Below the pieces are notes generated by a model. It was not told where the DNA came from and ran no database searches. It saw nothing but the letters and a program-made list of their open reading frames with translations. 64,000 nucleotides of DNA. It comes from Barnesiella viscericola DSM 18177. GTDB taxonomy: Bacteria > Bacteroidota > Bacteroidia > Bacteroidales > Barnesiellaceae. The stretch covers positions 1,302,001-1,366,000 of the forward strand of contig NZ_CP007034.1 of assembly GCF_000512915.1 (NCBI RefSeq), written 5' to 3'. Every line of letters begins with the position of its first letter. Positions within the stretch are counted from its first letter, which is position 1. Made by a program: the position numbers and the translations under genes. Positions 27,184 through 34,922 of this stretch are shown here, one piece after another.

Positions 27184-27215
27184 GAGCCGCGACTATCAAA
27201 AGATAATCGCGGCTC
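27184..27215 (-). terminator. Hairpin after the nucleoside phosphorylase gene
   Basis: GAGCCGCGA (27184-27192) pairs with TCGCGGCTC (27207-27215), with inner TATC/GATA and AAAA loop. T run on the minus strand is weak. Confidence 0.6.
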
Positions 27216-27242
27216 TGGCTGTCGGTCATACACCTTGTCGTA

Positions 27243-28112
27243 TTATATACGTTCCAATACGGTTTGAATCAGATCCGAAACGGCCGTCTTGTAATTGGGA
27301 TTGGCATGATGAGCCACCCGGTTGGCAATGATGCTGCACACGGTCATGGCCTTGTGCCCCATCAGCTTCGACAGGCCGGCCAGGGCCGAGCTCTCCATTT
27401 CGTAGTTGGTCACCACATAGCGGCCATATTTGAAGGCCTCGATTTTCTTGTTCAGCTCAGGATCGGCCAGCGGCAAGCGCAGCTCGCGACCCTGTGGGCC
27501 ATAGAAACCGTTGGCCGAGATGGTCACACCCCGCACCATGTCGTCGCCTCCGATGCGGGCCACCAGTTCGGGGTCGCTGTCGACCACATAAGGTGCCGCC
27601 CACAGCGGGTTCCACTTGACGGCCTCGCAAAAAGCCTTTTCAAAGTCGAGGTCGCAGATTTCGTTGCGCCCGGCATAGAAGTTGAGCACCCCGTCGAACC
27701 CAATAGCTTTCTCGGCAATGACCGGCGTACCGATGGGGACATGGGGTTGAAGACCGCCCGAGGTCCCTACCCGCACGAGGGTCAACTGGCGGAACTGGGG
27801 TTTCTCATATCGGGTGGCAAAGTCGATATTGGCCAAGGCATCGAGTTCGTTGACCACAATATCGATATTGTCGGTACCGATACCATGCGAAAGGCACATC
27901 ACCGGTTTGCCTTTATAGGTTCCGCCTATGGTATGAAACTCCCGGCTCGAAACCTCGAAATCGCGGGTGTCGAAAAACGAAGCGACCAAATCGACCCGAC
28001 CGGGGTCACCTACCAAGATTACCTTGTCTCTCAACTGCTCGGGGAGCAAATGCAGATGGAAGGCACTGCCATCGGCATTGATGATAAATTCTGACTCTGG
28101 GAAATGTTTCAT
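27243..28112 (-). CDS. Nucleoside phosphorylase (uridine/purine phosphorylase family)
   Basis: 289 residues from ATG 28110-28112. The frame is open further upstream, but that part is basic and low-quality and lies beyond a promoter-like box. NP-I family marks: ILVGDPGRVDLVASFFD (phosphate-binding start), SHGIGTDNIDIVVNEL, LVRVGTSGGLQPHVPIGTPV, and the sugar-binding YEMESSALAGLSKLMG. It splits nucleosides with phosphate in the salvage pathway. Uridine is a likely substrate from overall similarity, but this is not certain. A hairpin sits directly before the start. Confidence 0.9.
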   Translation of the reverse strand: MKHFPESEFIINADGSAFHLHLLPEQLRDKVILVGDPGRVDLVASFFDTRDFEVSSREFHTIGGTYKGKPVMCLSHGIGTDNIDIVVNELDALANIDFATRYEKPQFRQLTLVRVGTSGGLQPHVPIGTPVIAEKAIGFDGVLNFYAGRNEICDLDFEKAFCEAVKWNPLWAAPYVVDSDPELVARIGGDDMVRGVTISANGFYGPQGRELRLPLADPELNKKIEAFKYGRYVVTNYEMESSALAGLSKLMGHKAMTVCSIIANRVAHHANPNYKTAVSDLIQTVLERI

Positions 28113-28126
28113 ATTGCTAAAAATTT

Positions 28127-28162
28127 TACCACGCCGCCCGACATCAGGTGGACGGCGTGGTA
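28127..28162 (-). terminator. Hairpin between the GH57 gene and the phosphorylase gene
   Basis: TACCACGCCG (28127-... within 28127-28136) pairs with CGGCGTGGTA (28153-28162). On the minus strand AAAATTTTT follows. It can end the glycogen operon transcript, but it also lies only 15 bases before the next start and downstream of a -7-like box, so it would be in that gene's leader. Confidence 0.55.
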
Positions 28163-28170
28163 CGAATATA
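28163..28170 (-). promoter_or_regulatory. Candidate -7 box for the nucleoside phosphorylase
   Basis: Minus-strand TATATTCG, one base off TAnnTTTG, just upstream of the hairpin. Confidence 0.4.
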
Positions 28171-28278
28171 CAGATTGTGTGCGAATCGGCGAAATTGTTT
28201 GTTCTAATTTTGCCTAAAAAGCCATGAACGACTCGGGGTTCACACGTCCGTTCCCGGCACAGTACGGGCCACGACGTG

Positions 28279-29652
28279 TCACGCCTTCTTCTCGGCCGCT
28301 TTCTTGGCAGCTTCGGACTTGACCTCCTTTTCCTTCTTGGCTTCGGCACGTTTGGAGTGGCGTTCGGTACGAGCCGACTTCAACTCTTTCTGCAACATCT
28401 CTATCTCCGAAGCCTGGTTCTTGATGGTGGTGAGCAGGGCGTTCAACTCCTCGTTTTCAATCGACTCGGGGTACTGAGCCTCAACCCTCACAATAAAGTC
28501 GCTCAGCACGTTCATGTAGTTGGTAAAGGCCTCATAAGGGCTGTCGTAGGGGCTGTAATGGCTATGTACGGCTCCATCGGAAAGGTACTTGGTGCACATG
28601 TAGTAGAAGTGGTCGCTGGCTTGCAGATAGTTCCAGTCCTGTTTCAACCGACGGTCGTCGCACAGGCGCACCCGCTCGGCTACCGAATAGAGTTTGCTGA
28701 AAGCCTCGTTTTGCAACGTGTTCCCCAACCAGGCACTGGTATCGCGAGCCTCATCGGCCCACGACATGGGATAGGGTACCGACAGGGCGTCGACCGGTTT
28801 GAGCCTGCTGATGGCCTCGGTAGGCGTGCAGAAACCTATGCCCTCCTGCTCGGCGAAACGCGGCAGGGCTTTCATGAACTCGAAGATACCCGACTCGCGC
28901 GGTTGCAACTCGCCCAGGGTTTCGTAGTTCATGAAGAGGTTGACAATGGGCTCTTCGGCCGGCGTGTTCTTGATCCACGAGATAAACTTGTCGGCCGTGA
29001 GGGGATAGTCGCTCCACTCGTAGTTGGAGAAGCGGAACGAAATATCGTCGCTCATCTTGTAGTTCTTCAACAGCAATTTCAGTTTGGGAGCCGCCGCCGA
29101 GCAATAGAGGTAGTTGGGACTCTTCCAACCCAATATATGCTTGGCCCCTTCGGTAATGGCACCCTTGAATCCCATCGAGGCGATCATCGAGGCGATATCG
29201 TCGGAGAATATCAACTCGGTATTGCGGAATACCTTGGGCTTCACCCCAAAGAGCTGCTCAATCTTTTCGTCGTGTTGCTTGACCTGAATCTTAAACTCTT
29301 CGGGATCGCTCAGCGAGGCCAGCGAGTGGGCATAGGTCTCGGAGAGAATCTCCACGCAATCGGTCTTGACCAGCTCTTTCATGCTGTCGATAAACTCGGG
29401 CACATAGATTTCGAGCTGTTCGAGAGCGACACCCGAGATAGAGAAAGCCACCTTGAATTTGCCATTGGCATTCTTGATCATTTCGAGCAACGTGGCATTG
29501 GCCGGCAGATAGGACCGTTGAGCGATGCGGGTGATAATATCGTCGTTGGTAAAATCGTCGTAATAATAGTGGTCGTTACCGATGTCGAAGAAACGATAGC
29601 GTTTCAGACGAAACGGTTGATGAATCTGAAAATAGAAACAAATGGTTTTCAT
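28279..29652 (-). CDS. GH57 alpha-amylase-type glycosidase
   Basis: 457 residues from MKTICFYFQIHQPFRLKRYR; earlier in-frame starts overlap the upstream gene. The first GH57 motif HQP is at 11-13; SETYAHSLASL near residue 115 fits the nucleophile region, and later VFRNTELIFSDD matches GH57. It should act on alpha-1,4-glucan in the cytoplasm. The last 50 residues are an unusual coiled coil and then a Lys/Ala/Glu-rich tail (KKEKEVKSEAAKKAAEKKA) not needed for catalysis. It is the third gene of the glycogen operon, 19 bases after the GT4 gene. Confidence 0.93.
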   Translation of the reverse strand: MKTICFYFQIHQPFRLKRYRFFDIGNDHYYYDDFTNDDIITRIAQRSYLPANATLLEMIKNANGKFKVAFSISGVALEQLEIYVPEFIDSMKELVKTDCVEILSETYAHSLASLSDPEEFKIQVKQHDEKIEQLFGVKPKVFRNTELIFSDDIASMIASMGFKGAITEGAKHILGWKSPNYLYCSAAAPKLKLLLKNYKMSDDISFRFSNYEWSDYPLTADKFISWIKNTPAEEPIVNLFMNYETLGELQPRESGIFEFMKALPRFAEQEGIGFCTPTEAISRLKPVDALSVPYPMSWADEARDTSAWLGNTLQNEAFSKLYSVAERVRLCDDRRLKQDWNYLQASDHFYYMCTKYLSDGAVHSHYSPYDSPYEAFTNYMNVLSDFIVRVEAQYPESIENEELNALLTTIKNQASEIEMLQKELKSARTERHSKRAEAKKEKEVKSEAAKKAAEKKA

Positions 29653-29671
29653 ATGAGGTTGTGTTTTTTCA

Positions 29672-30940
29672 TTAATTATAATTGCGCAGCACATTGTGGT
29701 AGATGTCGAGCACCTTCTGGCCGGCATATTTCCATTTAATCTCACCTACCTCACGCTCGCCCTCTTCGCGCAACTGTTTATAGATGGCGGGGTAGGTAAT
29801 GATCGAGTAGATGGCATCGGCCATGGCATCGATGTCCCAATAGTCGATTTTGATGACATTGGTCAAGATCTCGGCACACCCCGACTGCTTCGAGATAATC
29901 GAGGGTACCCCCACCTGCATGGCTTCGAGCGGCGAGATGCCGAAGGGCTCGGATACCGAAGGCATCACATACACGTCGCTCGCCTTCAACATCTCGTAGA
30001 CCTGACGTCCACGCAGGAATCCGGTAAAGTGAAAACGATCCGATATGTTGCGTTGAGCCGACAGCATGATCATCTTGTTCATCATATCGCCGTTACCGGC
30101 CATGACAAACCGCACATTGTTAGTCTTACGCAATACACGGGCTGCGGCCTCGACAAAATACTCGGGCCCCTTCTGCATGGTGATACGCCCCAGGAAGGTG
30201 ACAATCTTCTCCTTGGGATTGTGAGGCATCACAATCGACTTGATTTCGTCGCTCAGCGGCTCAACGGCATTGTGCACCGTTGTCACCTTGGCCGGGTCGA
30301 TATGATACTTTTCGATGACGGTCTGGCGCGTGAGGTTGCTCACCGTGATGATGTGGTCGGCATGCAACATACCGTCGCGCTCGATATTGTAGACCGTGGG
30401 GTTCACATTGCCGCGGCTGCGGTCAAAGTCGGTTGCATGCACATGAATCACCAGCGGCTTCCCGCTCACCTGCTTGGCATGGATACCGGCCGGATAGGTG
30501 AGCCAGTCGTGCGAATGAATAATATCGAACTGCTCGGTGCGGGCAATCACACCGGCCACGATAGAGTAGTTGTTGATCTCTTCCATGAGATTGTCGGGGT
30601 ATCTTCCCGAAAACTCGATACAACCCAGGTCATTTGTTTTCAGATAATTAAAATCTGCATAGATATGACTGCGAAGGTCGAAATACTCCTGGGGATCCAT
30701 GCAGTAGCCATACCGCTGCTGCACGTAGTCCCAACTGACATCACGCCAGGCTACGGGGGTATTGGCGGCCCCGATGATATGGGCAAAAGTTTTATCCTCA
30801 TCGCCATAGGGTTTCGGTATGACAAAGGTGATTTCAATGCCACCACACTCGGCCATGCCCTTGGTGAGGCCATAACTGGCCGTGCCCAAGCCTCCCAGGA
30901 TATGAGGGGGAAATTCCCAACCAAACATAAGCGCTTTCAT
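29672..30940 (-). CDS. GT4-type glycogen synthase-like glycosyltransferase
   Basis: 422 residues with a GT-B fold. N-terminal MFGWEFPPHILGGLGTASYG is the nucleotide-sugar synthase start; the C-terminal EPFGISPLEAMQVGVP holds the paired glutamates of retaining GT4/GT5 enzymes, and HSHDWLTYPAG is typical of starch/glycogen synthases. It probably extends alpha-1,4-glucan from a nucleotide glucose. It lies between the debranching enzyme (19 bases upstream) and GH57 (19 bases downstream), a widespread Bacteroidota glycogen operon. Confidence 0.93.
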   Translation of the reverse strand: MKALMFGWEFPPHILGGLGTASYGLTKGMAECGGIEITFVIPKPYGDEDKTFAHIIGAANTPVAWRDVSWDYVQQRYGYCMDPQEYFDLRSHIYADFNYLKTNDLGCIEFSGRYPDNLMEEINNYSIVAGVIARTEQFDIIHSHDWLTYPAGIHAKQVSGKPLVIHVHATDFDRSRGNVNPTVYNIERDGMLHADHIITVSNLTRQTVIEKYHIDPAKVTTVHNAVEPLSDEIKSIVMPHNPKEKIVTFLGRITMQKGPEYFVEAAARVLRKTNNVRFVMAGNGDMMNKMIMLSAQRNISDRFHFTGFLRGRQVYEMLKASDVYVMPSVSEPFGISPLEAMQVGVPSIISKQSGCAEILTNVIKIDYWDIDAMADAIYSIITYPAIYKQLREEGEREVGEIKWKYAGQKVLDIYHNVLRNYN

Positions 30941-30959
30941 AGATATAGGAATTTAGGCT

Positions 30960-32906
30960 TTACATATTATACTTTTTCAATAACTTCAACACTCTCAATA
31001 TCTCACCGACGTTGGCGGCATAGCTGATGGCTCCCCGGCCGGCAAACGGCGGATTGCCGTCGAACAGCTCGGAGATGGAGCCGATGCAGGTCTGCGACAT
31101 TTCGTCTTCAAACCCTATCAGCATGCGTTCCAGGAACGACACGCCGCTGATGCCGAATACTTTGAGATAGGCTTCGGCATAGGCTCCCATCAGCCACGGA
31201 CGCGCCGGTCCCTGGTGATAGGCGTACTCCCGTTCGGTTTGCGAGCCCACGTAGGTGGGGTTATACCCATAGCTCTTGGGACTGAGGGTGCGGATTCCCT
31301 TGGGGGTGAGCAATTCGCGCGTAACCACTTCGAGTGCCCGTTTGCGCTGCCGCTTGTCGAGCGGCGAGTAATCGAGAGCCAGGGCAATGAGCATGTTGGG
31401 ACGCACACTCCAATCCGACATAGACCCGTCGACATAGTCGATCAAGTAACCGTAATCGTTCAGGAAGGTATTGACAAACGACACACCAGCCTTGTCGGCA
31501 ATGGCATTCCACTGCTCGACCTTCGAAGCCAGTTCCTTATCCTCGGCATAGAGAGCGGCAGCAAATTTCAGCGCATTGTACCACAAGGCGTTGAACTCTA
31601 CCAGATAACCGCTGCGGGGATTCACGGGCCGACCGTCGACCACGGCGTTCATCCACGAGATGACCCGGTCCTTGCCGTTGGAGTAGAGCAACCCGTTGTC
31701 GTGCAAGAACAGATTGGGGTGCTTACCCTTGATGATGTAGTCGAGAATGTCGCACACGAAGCGGCCGTATTTCTCGCGGCAAGCCTCCATACCCTTCTCC
31801 TTGGCATAGTGATAAACGGTCCAGATGGCCCACAACGGAATATCGGGCAAGTCGAGTTCACCGATATTCTCATCGAGTTCACCCGTTGTCATGAAATGGC
31901 GCAAAGCCTTCTCCGACGAGCTCATCACATCTTCAAAAGTCTGCTCATCGTCGATGGCCAACGTACACCCCGGCAAAGCTATGAACTGGTCGCGAGCCCG
32001 CACTCTGAACCAGGGATAGCCTGCCAACAGGTAGTGGCCCTTCTTCTGCTTGAAATAGAACTGCTGTGCCGAATTTTTCAAGCAGTTGTAGAAACTGGAA
32101 CGACACAGATGCCGATTGGCCAACTCCTCGTCATACAAGCGCGTCATCGAACGCGGCTTGGCCTCAACCGTCCCGGCCGAGAAGATAATGCTCTCGCCCT
32201 TCTTGATGGGAATCTCGAAATAGCCCGGTACATAGAGGTCCTCCTGATAGGGATAGCCCCGTTCCTGATCCTTGATATACTCTATTCCCTTGTACCAATG
32301 AGGGTCGAAGACAAACTTGGGCTCCTTGTTGCACTGCATGTAAAGCCGGGGATAGCCTTGATACAGACAGCAACTAATCCCGTTGGGCACCTCCTCATAG
32401 CGCTGGTCGAGCACATAATTCTCCACGCACAAGTCGTTGGCATTGCGGAAGGCGAGGAACGGCCGGAATTGCAATATCGTCGGAGAGTGGGCATCGACGA
32501 GCGTATATTTGATCAATATACGGTTCTCGTGCGAAACAAACACCTTCTCCTTGGTGAGAATTACACCTCCTACCCGATACATGGTCTGAGGCACCGACTC
32601 ACAGTTAAATTCCCGAATGTACTTGTGGCCATTGGGGCTGAAACAATCGCCCTTGTACTTGTGCAAACCCAAGTTAAAGGCTGCCCCGTGCTGAATGACC
32701 GTCTCGTCCAGCGACGACAGCATCACATGGTTATCCTTGTCCAGCTCGGGAATGGGGATAACCAGCAAGCCATGCTGCTTGCGGGTGTTGCAATCGACGA
32801 TTGTCGTACAATGATAAGCCCCCGACTTGTTGGTACGCAGCATCTCCTTGGGCAGCGACCATTCGAGGTTTATCATCAGGTTCTTGTCAAATTTCAGATA
32901 ACTCAT
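30960..32906 (-). CDS. Glycogen debranching enzyme (amylo-alpha-1,6-glucosidase, GH133 type)
   Basis: 648 residues. N-terminal GDE_N region (LPKEMLRTNKSGAYHCTTI, QHGLLVIPIPELDKD), then an (alpha/alpha)6 barrel: GYPWFRVRARDQFIALPG, NLFLHDNGLLYSNGKDRVISW, SGYLVEFNALWYNALKFA, and SDWSVRPNMLIALALDYSPL. It should remove branch glucose units from glycogen in the cytoplasm. First gene of the glycogen operon, with the GT4 and GH57 genes following at 19-base gaps. Confidence 0.95.
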   Translation of the reverse strand: MSYLKFDKNLMINLEWSLPKEMLRTNKSGAYHCTTIVDCNTRKQHGLLVIPIPELDKDNHVMLSSLDETVIQHGAAFNLGLHKYKGDCFSPNGHKYIREFNCESVPQTMYRVGGVILTKEKVFVSHENRILIKYTLVDAHSPTILQFRPFLAFRNANDLCVENYVLDQRYEEVPNGISCCLYQGYPRLYMQCNKEPKFVFDPHWYKGIEYIKDQERGYPYQEDLYVPGYFEIPIKKGESIIFSAGTVEAKPRSMTRLYDEELANRHLCRSSFYNCLKNSAQQFYFKQKKGHYLLAGYPWFRVRARDQFIALPGCTLAIDDEQTFEDVMSSSEKALRHFMTTGELDENIGELDLPDIPLWAIWTVYHYAKEKGMEACREKYGRFVCDILDYIIKGKHPNLFLHDNGLLYSNGKDRVISWMNAVVDGRPVNPRSGYLVEFNALWYNALKFAAALYAEDKELASKVEQWNAIADKAGVSFVNTFLNDYGYLIDYVDGSMSDWSVRPNMLIALALDYSPLDKRQRKRALEVVTRELLTPKGIRTLSPKSYGYNPTYVGSQTEREYAYHQGPARPWLMGAYAEAYLKVFGISGVSFLERMLIGFEDEMSQTCIGSISELFDGNPPFAGRGAISYAANVGEILRVLKLLKKYNM

Positions 32907-32988
32907 ATCTCAATTATATTTCACTTACTTTCTCTTCTTAAAACTCAATTTCTCTCCTGATGGTTGGCTATTTCCTCCCCTAAAACGG

Positions 32989-32997
32989 CAAAATATA
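32989..32997 (-). promoter_or_regulatory. Weak candidate -7 box for the glycogen operon
   Basis: Minus-strand TATATTTTG has TA and TTTG separated by three instead of two bases, about 85 bases before the start. Confidence 0.3.
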
Positions 32998-33147
32998 TCA
33001 CAGAGTCAGAAGGCAACAGCCTATATTTGTCTCGAATTTAACATATAACGAAATAAAATGCAAACATTTTTCTCCCGAAAAAGGTATGTTCTTAAACACA
33101 TCTTTACAAATAACAATATATCAATCTCTTAGAACAGTTTTAAAATA

Positions 33148-33179
33148 AAAAAGGTTCCGGCCGAAACCGAGACCTTTTT
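33148..33179 (-). terminator. Terminator of the MarC gene
   Basis: AAAAAGGT (33148-33155) pairs with ACCTTTTT (33172-33179), enclosing a short GC stem; T-rich on the minus strand beyond it. Confidence 0.75.
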
Positions 33180-33242
33180 ATGAAGAGAAGAGAGCTTCTT
33201 TCTATCGTTTGATTATGCGGTTCACCTGTACATCATATGGCA

Positions 33243-33836
33243 TCAGAACGATTCGAGTGCTACGGCCAGGTTCTGCAAGAACATGCGCACCGAAAGGGCC
33301 AGCAGGATAATACCGAAGAACTTGCGCAACACATATACGCCTGTCTTGCCCAACACCCGTTCCAGAATATGGACGTTGCGGATAACGATGTAGATGACAA
33401 CGATGTTGAGAACCAAAGCGGCCAAGATGCTGCCCAATCCATACAGGGCCCGCAACGAAAGCAGGGTGGTGAACGACCCGGCTCCGGCTATGAGCGGGAA
33501 GACGATAGGCACAATCGAGGCGGCCCCCTCAGGACCATCGTTCCTGAAAATCTCGATACCCAACAGCATCTCGATGGCCATCACAAAGATAACCAACGCA
33601 CCGGCAATGGCAAACGACGAGATATCGACCTGGAACAGTTCGAGAATTATGTTTCCCATGAAGAGGAAGGCCAGGAAGGTGATGAGCGAATAGACGGCGG
33701 CTTTCCAGGCTACGATGTTGTGGCCCTTTTGCTTCATGTCGATAATAATCGGGGTGAGGCCCGTAATATCGATTACCGCAAATAGAATAATAAATGCACT
33801 CAGAAAATCCTGAAAGTTAAACGACAGTATATCCAT
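33243..33836 (-). CDS. MarC family integral membrane protein
   Basis: 197 residues with six predicted membrane helices, usual size. Marks: the first helix FIILFAVIDITGLTPIII, the VPIVFPLIAGAGSFTTLL segment near residue 110, and the C-terminal RKFFGIILLALSVRMFLQNL. The family was once linked to multiple antibiotic resistance, a claim since withdrawn; its transport role is unknown. It has its own promoter (33927-33934) and terminator. Confidence 0.93.
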   Translation of the reverse strand: MDILSFNFQDFLSAFIILFAVIDITGLTPIIIDMKQKGHNIVAWKAAVYSLITFLAFLFMGNIILELFQVDISSFAIAGALVIFVMAIEMLLGIEIFRNDGPEGAASIVPIVFPLIAGAGSFTTLLSLRALYGLGSILAALVLNIVVIYIVIRNVHILERVLGKTGVYVLRKFFGIILLALSVRMFLQNLAVALESF

Positions 33837-33926
33837 ATTCCATATAGTTTAGGCATGTAACATTTTCCTCTTCAACCGGGCTCAAACGCCCGTCATTGCT
33901 TGCCTGGACCTGTTGTCCGACCGAGG

Positions 33927-33934
33927 CAAAGTTA
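33927..33934 (-). promoter_or_regulatory. -7 promoter box for the MarC gene
   Basis: Minus-strand TAACTTTG; leader about 85 bases. Confidence 0.6.
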
Positions 33935-34015
33935 ATGAAAAAAAAAGAAATCAATACTTTCTAAACAAAGAAGATGTTTTAGCATTTCTAACGAAACATA
34001 GTAAAAAAAATTTGT

Positions 34016-34023
34016 TAGATTTG
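34016..34023 (+). promoter_or_regulatory. -7 promoter box for the CRP-like regulator
   Basis: TAGATTTG, 22 bases before the ATG at 34046, implying a leader of only about 15 bases. Confidence 0.55.
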
Positions 34024-34045
34024 AAAAATCTAATCGAGAGAGCAT

Positions 34046-34744
34046 ATGGACAGCATGTATGATGTTTTATTACAGCTCCCTATCTTCCAGGGAGTGAGCC
34101 GGAATAAAATATCGGAGTTGATTGAAAAGATGAAATTTCATTTTCTCAAATACCCCGACGGCGAAAAAATTGTAACCTGTGGTGAAGAATGTAACCATCT
34201 GAAATTCCTTATCTCGGGAGAGATTCGGTCGGAACTGATCACCCAAAACGAGAAAATGAGAATTTCGGAAAAGATACAGGCTCCCAATGTGTTGGCGCCC
34301 GAGCATCTGTTTGGGCGGGACACTTATTTCCCGGCCAACCTGTATGCCTCGGGAACCGTGGGAATCATGCAAATCGAGAAGGCCTCGGTCGTACAGATGT
34401 TGCAGGAGGAACCCATCTTCCTCATCAACCTGTTGAATATCCTTTCCCGCAAGTCGCAGAAGGCACTTGAAAGTTTCACGGCACTCTCGTCGAACGACTT
34501 GAAGGAGCGTTTGGCCTTCTGGGTACTGAGCCTCACCCAACAGAAATCGACCGACATACGCATCATCTGCAAGCAGAAGGACCTCTACTCCTTCTTCGGG
34601 GTACAGCGGTCGGTCTTCCTGTCGACACTCGACGAACTGAAAGAGAACGGCATCATCGACTATGATCCCAAGGAGATTCTTATCCTCGACCGTACCCGCC
34701 TGAAAGATCTGTTCCTCGGGAGCGACCAGGAAGACGAATTTTAA
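34046..34744 (+). CDS. CRP/FNR-family transcriptional regulator
   Basis: 232 residues. The cyclic-nucleotide-binding-like beta roll covers about 5-125 (FQGVSRNKISELIEKMKFHF, then CNHLKFLISGEIRSEL), followed by the dimer helix and an HTH at about 150-215 (KQKDLYSFFGVQRSVFLSTL, LKENGIIDYD). The cAMP-contacting Arg-Ser pair of true CRP is not evident, and no FNR cysteine cluster is seen, so the signal is unknown. Single-gene unit between two hairpins and its own promoter. Many Bacteroidota carry several such regulators. Confidence 0.9.
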   Translation: MDSMYDVLLQLPIFQGVSRNKISELIEKMKFHFLKYPDGEKIVTCGEECNHLKFLISGEIRSELITQNEKMRISEKIQAPNVLAPEHLFGRDTYFPANLYASGTVGIMQIEKASVVQMLQEEPIFLINLLNILSRKSQKALESFTALSSNDLKERLAFWVLSLTQQKSTDIRIICKQKDLYSFFGVQRSVFLSTLDELKENGIIDYDPKEILILDRTRLKDLFLGSDQEDEF

Positions 34745-34789
34745 CCGCCTCTTTATACGGGAGAAGAAACATTCTCCCCAAAGAGGCGG
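34745..34789 (+). terminator. Hairpin just after the CRP-like gene
   Basis: CCGCCTCTTT (34745-34754) pairs with AAAGAGGCGG (34780-34789), with an inner GGGAGAA/TTCTCCC stem. It starts at the stop codon and lacks a T run; the stronger hairpin at 34849-34884 follows. Confidence 0.5.
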
Positions 34790-34848
34790 GAGGAAAGTCC
34801 CCATGAGAGTGAGAGGAATCCTGAACGGGGAGTTTTCTTCCAGACATA

Positions 34849-34884
34849 AAGAGCCCCCAAAGCCATTTGGCTTTGGGGGCTCTT
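34849..34884. terminator. Bidirectional terminator between CRP-like and sialidase genes
   Basis: 16-bp perfect stem (34849-34864 with 34869-34884), loop ATTT, short T runs on both sides. Confidence 0.8.
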
Positions 34885-34922
34885 CGTTTATCGTTCAGGC
34901 TACCGGCTCAGCCGGGAACCTT

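Larger units (their letters stand above)
32907..33242. other. Intergenic region between glycogen operon and MarC gene
   Basis: 336 AT-rich bases. It holds a weak minus-strand -7-like box for the glycogen operon (32989-32997) and the MarC terminator (33148-33179). Nothing else was recognised. Confidence 0.6.

Noticed and set aside
28113-28349. 79-residue N-terminal extension of the nucleoside phosphorylase
   Set aside because: The extension is arginine-rich antisense of the GH57 tail, lies upstream of a promoter-like box, and is not part of the family.
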